From positions 1 to 20,173 of the IMG/VR virus record IMGVR_UViG_3300034092_000391: DNA of 20,173 nt; one strand, written 5' to 3'. Every line of letters starts with the position of its first letter. The stretch's first letter is position 1. The translations under genes were made by a program, and so were the position numbers. The DNA comes from a virus. The notes beneath the pieces are model-generated. The model was not told where the DNA came from, ran no database searches, and was given only the letters and a program-made list of their open reading frames with translations. Shown in pieces: positions 1-5,630 of this stretch.

Positions 1-153
1 GTTGCGTTGCGGTCGGCACTGAAAACAGCCGAGGCGGCACTTGCAGACATCGGGGACGCAACCCGTGAACCGGGCGACGATCTTGCGTGGTGCGAAGCAA
101 GGGCCGCACAGGCGCTTCCGGCTGTACGGGCAGCACTCAAGGCGACCCCATGA
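1..153 (+). CDS. C-terminal fragment of a small hypothetical phage protein (5' truncated)
   Basis: An open frame runs from the first base of the window to a TGA at 151-153, giving 50 residues rich in Ala, Leu and Glu/Arg and predicted to be largely helical (it begins VALRSALKTAEAALADI). The true start lies off the left edge. The stop overlaps the ATG of the next gene in an ATGA, as at every other junction in this cluster; that shared pattern is the main reason to believe the frame. The composition resembles the many short helical accessory proteins of phages, but I do not recognise a family and assign no function. Confidence 0.6.
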   Translation, partial: VALRSALKTAEAALADIGDATREPGDDLAWCEARAAQALPAVRAALKATP

Positions 154-278
154 CGATGCGCCAAAGAAGGAAACAGTTCTGGTGGACTTGGCACCAAGAA
201 GACACCCCACCGTACCCAGAGTCGCCACGGTATTTTGAGCCGGGCGTGGGCAGGATAAAACATCAAGGAAAGCTATGA
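150..278 (+). CDS. Small basic/aromatic hypothetical protein (42 aa)
   Basis: The protein starts MTMRQRRKQFWWTWHQED and is 42 residues long, basic at the N-terminus and rich in Trp, Pro and Arg. An in-frame ATG exists upstream at 87, but I chose the ATG at 150 because it overlaps the preceding stop (ATGA) and is preceded by AAGGCG at a workable ribosome-binding distance. Its own stop overlaps the next start in another ATGA at 275-278. No family is recognised. The existence of the gene rests on its perfect fit in the coupled chain rather than on homology. Confidence 0.5.
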   Translation: MTMRQRRKQFWWTWHQEDTPPYPESPRYFEPGVGRIKHQGKL

Positions 279-559
279 CAGACATCACTGAAAGACTACG
301 TAGCATCTACGTGAGCGAAGGCGCAAATTATGTGCAGGAGGCGGCAGACTTGATTGAATGTTTGCGTGCCGAGCGGAAGTCGATGGTAAACGACGTTCAC
401 TCTTGTCATGCCGGTTGCCAGAAAGCCGGGTGCGTGAATGTGAGGCTGCGGGAGGCGCTGCAAGATGTTTTTATCGGTATCGGTATGGGGGGCAGCGCAT
501 ATGAAATTAGCCAAAGAACCACACCAATTATTCGCGCAGCACTAGGAGAAACGAAATGA
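275..559 (+). CDS. Hypothetical phage protein (94 aa), MTDITERLR family type
   Basis: A 94-residue protein. Its N-terminus (MTDITERLRSIY, then EAADLIECLRAERK) is the short amphipathic helix seen in many phage accessory proteins that begin with a TERLR…EAADEIERLR-like pattern. A Cys/His-containing stretch (HSCHAGCQKAGC, residues 42-53) lies in the middle and could bind metal, although the spacing fits no zinc finger I know. The C-terminus is helical. The start is supported by AAGGAAAG shortly upstream and by an ATGA overlap with the previous gene. The function is unknown; a small early or accessory protein is the most that can be said. Confidence 0.65.
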   Translation: MTDITERLRSIYVSEGANYVQEAADLIECLRAERKSMVNDVHSCHAGCQKAGCVNVRLREALQDVFIGIGMGGSAYEISQRTTPIIRAALGETK

Positions 560-1254
560 CAACGCAGGCAATCAGGGACGCCATGAGTCTGGTCGTTGAT
601 GGTGGCCTAGACCCATGCGAGTTGCAGTTTTTCGACATCTCTCAAGCAATGGATGACCATGCGTTTTATGACCCGCTGATACAGTGCCGACCACCGTTTG
701 ACAAGTGTCTTGTGGTGTATCGTGGGCCATCAAGAAATCATGCTGTGTACGACATGATGATGTTTGTAAATGGCACAGACCCGGAAGAAGGCATTGTCGT
801 CACGCTTTGGAAAGGCCCATACGGTCAAAGGCCCACACACTACCCAATGCTGGTGTACTTGATTGATGGTGATATGGTGCGATATGGACCGGCAGATGAA
901 AACGAACAGATGGAAGAAGATGTTGCCAAGGGCATTCTTGGAATTTTATCTAAGTGGTATGAGTCACTGTCTAGGCCATGCCAAACGCACATTCCCACGT
1001 TACCCCAGACGTTCACAAACCGACGCAAGATTGCAATGGGTAAAGCGCCAAGCTACGACTGGCACACAGTCACCATTGGCCCCAAACAGTCTAAATCAGA
1101 ACCACAAGGCGGCTCCCACGCATCACCCAGACTGCACGATCGGCGTGGACATCTCCGCAGACTACGCAACGGCAAAAACGTATGGGTGCGATCATGCAGG
1201 GTCGGTGACGCCGCGATTGGCACTGTGTTCCACGATTACGAGGTGGCAACATGA
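556..1254 (+). CDS. Hypothetical phage protein (232 aa) with a conserved-looking basic C-terminal domain
   Basis: The largest gene of the plus-strand cluster, preceded by AGGAG and overlapping the previous stop as ATGA. Residues 1 to about 150 form an acidic, mixed alpha/beta region. After a Ser/Pro-rich linker, residues about 170-232 are basic and contain SPRLHDRRGHLRRLRNGKNVWVRSCRVGD followed by FHDYEV, read here in pieces. From memory, closely similar C-termini (RRGHWR…GK.VWV..CRVGD…G.VFHDYEV) occur at the end of otherwise unrelated small phage proteins, so this may be a portable domain. It has no catalytic motif I recognise. The two-part structure suggests a fusion. Function unknown. Confidence 0.7.
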   Translation: MTTQAIRDAMSLVVDGGLDPCELQFFDISQAMDDHAFYDPLIQCRPPFDKCLVVYRGPSRNHAVYDMMMFVNGTDPEEGIVVTLWKGPYGQRPTHYPMLVYLIDGDMVRYGPADENEQMEEDVAKGILGILSKWYESLSRPCQTHIPTLPQTFTNRRKIAMGKAPSYDWHTVTIGPKQSKSEPQGGSHASPRLHDRRGHLRRLRNGKNVWVRSCRVGDAAIGTVFHDYEVAT

Positions 1255-1520
1255 GTGGAGGATCATTTGACTACGCATACGCACGTATGCATGAGTTTGC
1301 AGACGATCTGCGGTGCAAGCTGGCCGAACAGGGGCAAGTCGTCGATGGGTGGAAGATAGGCACTTGGGAGCCAGCAGTAGCAGCGAAACTTGCGGAGATT
1401 GCTGCGCTTGTTGACTACGCCGCGAAGCTGGCAAAAGAGGTTGAGTGGCTGTACTCTGGCGACACGGGGGAGGAAACGTTTATGTGGCGGGTAGCAAAGA
1501 TTGAGGAGAAAAAACCATGA
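1251..1520 (+). CDS. Small conserved phage protein, MSGGSFDY family (89 aa)
   Basis: The N-terminus MSGGSFDYAYARMHEFADDLR is a signature I recognise from numerous small uncharacterised phage and bacterial proteins that open with MSGGS(F/Y)(D/N)Y. The middle is a helical region, and the C-terminus contains KEVEWLYSGDTGEE, which matches the usual family ending in which an (I/V)EW..SGD segment is retained. Length is typical. The start overlaps the upstream stop as ATGA, with GAGGTGG as a likely ribosome-binding site. No biochemical role has been established for this family to my knowledge. Confidence 0.75.
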   Translation: MSGGSFDYAYARMHEFADDLRCKLAEQGQVVDGWKIGTWEPAVAAKLAEIAALVDYAAKLAKEVEWLYSGDTGEETFMWRVAKIEEKKP

Positions 1521-1723
1521 GCAACGAGTTCTACGATCTTGGCAAACGGATGTACGAACGTCTTAAGCCAGCAGTCCCAATTGCCACGCAACGCCCGTGG
1601 GTAGGGCTGACTGATGAGGACATAAAAGAAATCGTTAGGGGCTGGGGGAATACGCCGATCAAGGGCTACACCCGCAAGTTCATCGACCGGCTTGAAGCCA
1701 AACTCAAGGAGAAGAACACATGA
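1517..1723 (+). CDS. Small hypothetical phage protein (68 aa), PWVGLTDEDI type
   Basis: A 68-residue protein with the segment RPWVGLTDEDIKEI in the middle and a C-terminal helix ending FIDRLEAKLKEKNT. I have seen this combination (an aromatic-Gly-Leu-Thr-Asp/Glu stretch, then a terminal EAKLKEKN helix) in small phage proteins encoded in clusters of tiny genes. GAGGAG lies at good distance upstream and the start is embedded in the preceding stop (ATGA). There is no metal-binding, catalytic or membrane signature. Function unknown. Confidence 0.7.
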   Translation: MSNEFYDLGKRMYERLKPAVPIATQRPWVGLTDEDIKEIVRGWGNTPIKGYTRKFIDRLEAKLKEKNT

Positions 1724-1872
1724 CAATACGCGAACGAATTCGCCATCTTGCCGAGCAGGACGGGCTCACGCTAGAAGAGGCAGAAGACATCCTCCTGGAC
1801 GCTGCCGAGTCGGAGGGCGATAGGCGCAGAGATGACGCACTTGAAACCAACTTTTCGGACAATGACGAATGA
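1720..1872 (+). CDS. Very small acidic hypothetical protein (50 aa)
   Basis: A 50-residue frame beginning MTIRERIRHLAEQDGLTLEE and ending ETNFSDNDE. It is strongly acidic in the second half, with the first half predicted to be two short helices. It exactly fills the space between the neighbouring genes, overlapping both by ATGA. AAGGAG precedes its start by eight bases, one of the best ribosome-binding sites in the cluster. The helical pattern in the first 30 residues could be a small DNA-binding or interaction fold, but nothing decides this. Confidence 0.6.
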   Translation: MTIRERIRHLAEQDGLTLEEAEDILLDAAESEGDRRRDDALETNFSDNDE

Positions 1873-2078
1873 CCGAAAAGCACTCATTCCGCGAATGGCT
1901 AAGCGACCAAGTGGGCTTTTTGCATGAGCCAACCGCGTGGACTGCGTGGCTGGCAGCTACCAAAGCAGAGAGAGCCCGCAACAGGCTGGAGATGAAAGGC
2001 ATCATTAATACGATTGCAACCCATGCAAATGATCTTTCACACTTGGCAAACAATTTAATCCGGCAGCACGATAAATGA
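1869..2078 (+). CDS. Small hypothetical protein (69 aa)
   Basis: A 69-residue protein with an N-terminal Trp-rich helix (FREWLSDQVGF, then PTAWTAWLAATKAERARNR) and a second long helix to the C-terminus. The start overlaps the previous stop in ATGA and has only a weak ribosome-binding site (GGACA), so translation probably depends on ribosomes terminating on the upstream gene. No family is recognised. The Trp/Ala/Leu content is compatible with a helical bundle or peripheral membrane association, but no continuous transmembrane segment is present. Confidence 0.6.
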   Translation: MTEKHSFREWLSDQVGFLHEPTAWTAWLAATKAERARNRLEMKGIINTIATHANDLSHLANNLIRQHDK

Positions 2079-2257
2079 TATGCCCCACCTGCGATACATA
2101 CACCGAGGTGCTGGAGACTCGGGTAAACCCGAAAGGTGTGCGTCGCAGGTATATGTGCGCCAATATGCACAGGTTCACAACGCAGGAGGCTCTGATTCCT
2201 GCTGCAAAAACTCAAGCTCAACTGCGCCAGCAACTTAAAGACGAAAACCAAGACTAA
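2075..2257 (+). CDS. NrdR-like zinc-ribbon mini-protein (60 aa)
   Basis: Residues 1-37 align by eye with the N-terminal zinc ribbon of NrdR, the ribonucleotide reductase repressor: a CPxC knuckle (Cys3, Cys6), then VLETR, Gly-x-Arg-Arg-Arg-Tyr, a second Cys (28) and RFTT. In canonical NrdR the second knuckle is also CxxC; here it reads C-A-N-M-H, so His32 probably replaces the fourth Cys. The ATP-cone domain of NrdR (roughly 100 further residues) is absent and is replaced by a 20-residue polar tail. It is the last gene of the plus-strand chain and has no visible ribosome-binding site of its own, so it is probably translated by coupling. A role as a small nucleic-acid-binding protein is inferred. 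Confidence 0.7.
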   Translation: MICPTCDTYTEVLETRVNPKGVRRRYMCANMHRFTTQEALIPAAKTQAQLRQQLKDENQD

Positions 2258-2267
2258 CGTTTTATGG

Positions 2268-2735
2268 TTAAACCTCCAGCAAGTTCTTGGCGATCCTGTT
2301 AGCCCACCCACGGCCAAATGACGGCCAGGTTGGCAGTGCAGACATAAACTGTAGCCTGGAGCCATTGAACCTAGCGACGAACCGCAGGGCTGGCATGGAC
2401 GCCACGGCCTGCAAGGTGATCGGGCCAAGGTTGCCATCGTCATTTACGCCCACCGTGCGCTGCAAGGTCTTAATGGCCGTGATGACGCCGCTGTGTACTG
2501 CCATATCGAACAGGTCGTATTTTATGGCGTCAGGCACCGCATCGCACCCGGCTGGCCCCCAGTAGTCTCGCAAGTAGATTTCCTTTGCGCGTTCCAGCGT
2601 CATCGTGCGGATCATCTCGCCGGGATAGCTGCGCCGACTGATGCCGTACTTAGTCTCTCCACCCGGATCTCGGTGGTCGTTGACCCAAGAGCCCTCGTGG
2701 CCAATCAAACGCTCAAACGCAATATCAAAGTTCAT
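2268..2735 (-). CDS. Endolysin, glycoside hydrolase 108 type (N-acetylmuramidase)
   Basis: A 155-residue cell-wall hydrolase expected to cleave the glycan strand of host peptidoglycan at lysis. Residues 11-32 carry the family's signature: Glu14 followed by Gly (HEGSWVND) and then DPGGETKYGIS, in which Glu14 is the presumed catalytic acid and the D-x-G-G-x-T-x-x-G-I pattern is the conserved core. The C-terminal half (YWGPAGCDAVPDAIKYDLFD onward) matches the peptidoglycan-binding/helical region that accompanies this catalytic domain, including the VGVNDDGNLGPIT stretch. Length is typical. No signal peptide or membrane anchor is visible, so release would depend on a holin. It overlaps the upstream membrane-protein gene as ATGA. 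Confidence 0.93.
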   Translation of the reverse strand: MNFDIAFERLIGHEGSWVNDHRDPGGETKYGISRRSYPGEMIRTMTLERAKEIYLRDYWGPAGCDAVPDAIKYDLFDMAVHSGVITAIKTLQRTVGVNDDGNLGPITLQAVASMPALRFVARFNGSRLQFMSALPTWPSFGRGWANRIAKNLLEV

Positions 2736-2956
2736 GGCTTGTCCGCTTTGTTGTCCAGCCGATCAAAAATCTTGCCGAGCATTTCCTTGACCTCTCGCAT
2801 ATCGTCTTTGTAATCCGATCGTGCAAGATAGACTTTCGGCAGTTGGGCCAGGTCTTCTTTGAGTTGCTGCACAGCAGTCCACAGCTCACGCGCAAACCAG
2901 CCTATCACGGACATCACCGCGCCCAAAGCGATGTTGATTGTTTGTTGGTCAATCAT
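2732..2956 (-). CDS. Putative holin or lysis-associated membrane protein (74 aa)
   Basis: A 74-residue protein with one hydrophobic segment near the N-terminus (about residues 8-30, IALGAVMSVIGWFARELW), followed by a charged coiled-coil-like tail (DDMREVKEMLGKIFDRLDNKADK). Very similar small proteins sit next to endolysin genes in many phages of environmental Proteobacteria. Its overlap (ATGA) with the endolysin and its membrane segment make holin or a lysis-associated role the best inference, although with one transmembrane segment it would resemble class III rather than lambda-type holins. No clear ribosome-binding site precedes the ATG, which may keep expression low. An inner-membrane anchor of another function is the alternative. 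Confidence 0.65.
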   Translation of the reverse strand: MIDQQTINIALGAVMSVIGWFARELWTAVQQLKEDLAQLPKVYLARSDYKDDMREVKEMLGKIFDRLDNKADKP

Positions 2957-2978
2957 GGTGCGTTATTGATTTAACAGT

Positions 2979-5630
2979 TTACTTTTTAGTGCCAGCGCCA
3001 ATTTCTAAGGCTTTTCGCACTTCTGCTTCATTGGCCCGTCGCGCTCTCATTTCCATAACAGTGGTGCCCAGCTGCAAGCCTGGTGCGACTACATTCAAAC
3101 CACCTTCAACGCCGGCGCTAATACCTTGTTTGGCCTTTTCTGCCAAGGCACCAACCAGTGTATTGGAGTTGTTAACAAACACGCCTCTAGGCTGTGCTTG
3201 CGTGTACCTGGCCACATTGCCCAACGTCTTCAACTGGCTTGCTGCTTCAGGCGTAAAGATCTGTTCCATGTTTTTTACGTCATCAAGCTGTTTAAGCGCT
3301 TTATTGAATCCTGCTTGGGTGAAGTTGCCGGTTTCATCAACAATGCCAGCCTTGTCTTTCAACCAGTTCACAGTGCCTGCGGCCATGTGTTGATGGGCCA
3401 CCGAGTCTTTGCCAAGGTGGTTCACCATCGTAGCGATGTTCTTGTTCACGCCATTGACAACAAATTTTTGCAGGAACTTGTCAGCTGGAACAACATCATC
3501 AACCGCAGCTTTGTAAGCAGGATCTTTCTTCAACATATCAAAGCGCTCTTTAGCCAAACCTCTTGCAGAGTCTGCCAGTGGCTTTAGCTTGGTGGCAGCT
3601 TCTCCAGTCAACGGCAGTTGTTCTAAAGCCTCTCGCACAATGCTAGAGGACATTGCAGCGTTACCGTCACCAGACCGTTCTGCCTTGCGGATCTCTGCCG
3701 CCAGGTTAGTACGCATGGCTTCAAATTGCTCAAACGTCATTGGCTCACCAGACTTAAACCGTTCAAGCTGGGATTTAATTGATGGTGGCAAGAATTCTGT
3801 CTTGAGCTTTTTGCCAAGCATCGCCTCTGCGTTTAATGCTAGCTGTGCGCCATCAATGGGAAATTGACCACCGTTTGCATCTTCCAGCGCTTTGTATGCC
3901 GTGCTGATTTTTTTGTTCCGATCACCATCAAGCGTCTTGTAGGCATCAATGATGCCCTGGCTGTTTTCTATGATCTTTGTGCCGTATGCATCAGGCGCAG
4001 CGTTAGTGCGGATTTCGTTGATATTGTCAATCAATAGACCGTTTTGCTCATTGAACCGTTGTGCAAGTTGCGTGTCTTTGCCTCGACGATTTTGTTCATT
4101 GGATAATTGCACTATGTCACCGCTGGCCTGGCCTTTAGTCAAACGGATGGGTACTGGCAAGCTGTCAGCTTCAATATGCCGCATGAACGTTGGCACATTG
4201 GTTTGTTCAAAAGGAATGCCCGTCAACACGGCTTTCAGTTCTGGTGTCGCACCTAACAGCGCTTGCTGAATTGTCGTGATGGTCGGCACAGCAGCAGCAC
4301 CGACACTACCAGCAGCAGGCGCAGCAACAGGCGCAGCAGCCCTTGCAGCAGCTTGTCTTTGTGCAAATGCCGCCTGAGTATCTGCTAGCTGGGTGGCAGA
4401 CATTGCGCCTGATCCTGCTGCTTCTGTCAAAGGTGCCGCCATCGTAGGCTCAACCCTCGGACGTTCCACCGCAGCCGGTACAGGCTTGCCAGCAAATTCA
4501 TCAATGCCCCTAGCAACAGGTTCAATTATTTCGTAAACGCCTGATCCCAATGCCCGTCTCACAGGTGCTGTAACTTGTCCGACAGCAGGAGCAACGCCGA
4601 CCAAGCCTGTGCCAATCATGTTGGCAACATCAGATTCTGGTATCCCTGTTTGTTCAGCAATGTACTTGGCACCTTTGCCAACGTTTTCGCCAATGAAATC
4701 CATGATTTCTCGGCTCAGTTCACCTTTGTACGCTGGCTCTTCAGTAACGCCAAACGTCTTGCCAAACGGCTTTTCTAAGGCTCCAACAACTGATTTTTCA
4801 GCAGCCGCCGCCTCTTCTGGCGATAGTTGCAAGGCTCTGGCGCCAGCATAGGTAAGAGGCCCAGCAATGCCAGGGAGGATGCCGCCAATGGTTGTGTCAG
4901 CCAATGATGCTGTCGCGGCTCCTAGAGCCTTTAGATGCTTTAGCGCAGCCTGGGCAATCGGGCCATCGCCACCAGCAATCCCTGTATCGCCCCTAGTGCC
5001 GGTAAAAGCGCCGGGTTGTGCTACAGGCTTTTGCACAACAGATCCGGGCTGATATGCTGGCACTGTTGTCTCAAACAAATCAGAGAAGTTACCCACATCT
5101 TTAGCGGTCTGTGAAGGAGGTTGTGCAGGAGGTTGTGCAGGAGGATAAGCAGCAATGGGAACAGGATCGCTCAATGTTTGTGGAACAACGGTCAGCTTTG
5201 ACGCAGGAACGCGACCCAGTTCACGGCGAATGCCAGCCATGTCACTTTCGTTACGCGCCAGGCTTGCTTTGAGTTCAGCTACACGATCAAGGTACTTTTT
5301 ATTATCTTGCGCCTCGCCACCACGTTTTTCAGGTTGACCACTGTTGTATTCGCGCAGTAGGTCGGCTTGACGGGATTCGGCTTTCTTAACCTCAGATTCC
5401 AAGATCATCCGTGCGTCGGAATCGCGCAACGTTTGCTGGGACGCATCAACCCGTGATGTGGGCCGAGGCGCAACCGGCGGGGCAGGAGCAAGTTGTACGG
5501 CTGGTGCAATTTGTAAAACTGGCGCTGGTGGCGCTGGTGGGGCGGTAGCAGGAACAACGGTCAGCTTTGGTGGCGCAACTGGTGGCGCAGCAGCAGGCGT
5601 ATCTTCAAAAAGATCAGCAAGAGTAGCCAT
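2979..5630 (-). CDS. Large DNA-ejection/internal virion protein, position of P22 gp16 (883 aa)
   Basis: The largest protein of the window, last of three consecutive genes in the place of P22 gp7-gp20-gp16, whose products are carried in the capsid and ejected to help DNA cross the cell envelope. Residues 1-60 and 145-215 are Pro/Ala-rich and probably disordered; residues 60-140 are charged and likely coiled coil. Residues about 235-270 and 335-360 are Gly/Ala-rich and hydrophobic enough for membrane contact. The C-terminal 400 residues are predominantly helical (for example KLKTEFLPPSIKSQLERFK and KALKQLDDVKNMEQIF). At 883 aa it is longer than P22 gp16 (609 aa). There is no lysozyme motif. The start codon shares one base with the upstream stop (TAATG). 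Family membership is inferred mainly from gene order and composition. Confidence 0.7.
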   Translation of the reverse strand: MATLADLFEDTPAAAPPVAPPKLTVVPATAPPAPPAPVLQIAPAVQLAPAPPVAPRPTSRVDASQQTLRDSDARMILESEVKKAESRQADLLREYNSGQPEKRGGEAQDNKKYLDRVAELKASLARNESDMAGIRRELGRVPASKLTVVPQTLSDPVPIAAYPPAQPPAQPPSQTAKDVGNFSDLFETTVPAYQPGSVVQKPVAQPGAFTGTRGDTGIAGGDGPIAQAALKHLKALGAATASLADTTIGGILPGIAGPLTYAGARALQLSPEEAAAAEKSVVGALEKPFGKTFGVTEEPAYKGELSREIMDFIGENVGKGAKYIAEQTGIPESDVANMIGTGLVGVAPAVGQVTAPVRRALGSGVYEIIEPVARGIDEFAGKPVPAAVERPRVEPTMAAPLTEAAGSGAMSATQLADTQAAFAQRQAAARAAAPVAAPAAGSVGAAAVPTITTIQQALLGATPELKAVLTGIPFEQTNVPTFMRHIEADSLPVPIRLTKGQASGDIVQLSNEQNRRGKDTQLAQRFNEQNGLLIDNINEIRTNAAPDAYGTKIIENSQGIIDAYKTLDGDRNKKISTAYKALEDANGGQFPIDGAQLALNAEAMLGKKLKTEFLPPSIKSQLERFKSGEPMTFEQFEAMRTNLAAEIRKAERSGDGNAAMSSSIVREALEQLPLTGEAATKLKPLADSARGLAKERFDMLKKDPAYKAAVDDVVPADKFLQKFVVNGVNKNIATMVNHLGKDSVAHQHMAAGTVNWLKDKAGIVDETGNFTQAGFNKALKQLDDVKNMEQIFTPEAASQLKTLGNVARYTQAQPRGVFVNNSNTLVGALAEKAKQGISAGVEGGLNVVAPGLQLGTTVMEMRARRANEAEVRKALEIGAGTKK
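5115..5150. repeat. 12-bp tandem repeat encoding AQPP units
   Basis: Two perfect copies of a 12-base unit (AGGAGGTTGTGC on the plus strand, 5115-5126 and 5127-5138) are followed by a third that matches at 9 of 12 positions (5139-5150). On the coding minus strand they give AYPP-AQPP-AQPP at residues 161-172 of the large ejection protein. The in-frame length means slippage would lengthen or shorten a Pro-rich linker without breaking the gene. Confidence 0.85.
5182..5569. repeat. Direct repeat pair (19 bp) within the large ejection-protein gene
   Basis: The 19-base sequence GGAACAACGGTCAGCTTTG occurs at 5182-5200 and again at 5551-5569, identical and in the same orientation. Each copy encodes KLTVVP plus flanking positions (residues 22-27 and 145-150 of the minus-strand gene). 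Identity at the nucleotide level over codons that could vary suggests either recent duplication or recombination between the copies, which would delete or duplicate the intervening 369 bases, a multiple of three. Confidence 0.85.

Noticed and set aside
41-238. Plus-strand frame with its own ATG at 41
   Set aside because: Arg-rich out-of-frame reading of the first two genes; it breaks the ATGA chain and has no ribosome-binding site.
863-1270. 135-codon frame within the 232-aa gene
   Set aside because: Alternative reading frame of 556-1254; composition is atypical and it runs past the next gene's start without any matching initiation signal.
2240-2275. Possible bidirectional terminator at the convergent junction
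   Set aside because: Only four- to five-pair AT-rich inverted repeats with large loops could be formed; too weak to call.
1766-2443. Long minus-strand open frame (225 codons) across three plus-strand genes and the endolysin 3' end
   Set aside because: Cys/Ser/Pro/His-rich translation with no family resemblance, antisense to genes that show the ATGA chain and recognisable motifs, and overlapping the clear endolysin. It is a shadow frame.
5521-5550. Gly/Cys-type triplet repeats as a separate repeat element
   Set aside because: Simple codon-level bias of the Pro/Ala-rich N-terminus of the ejection protein; described with that gene rather than as an element.
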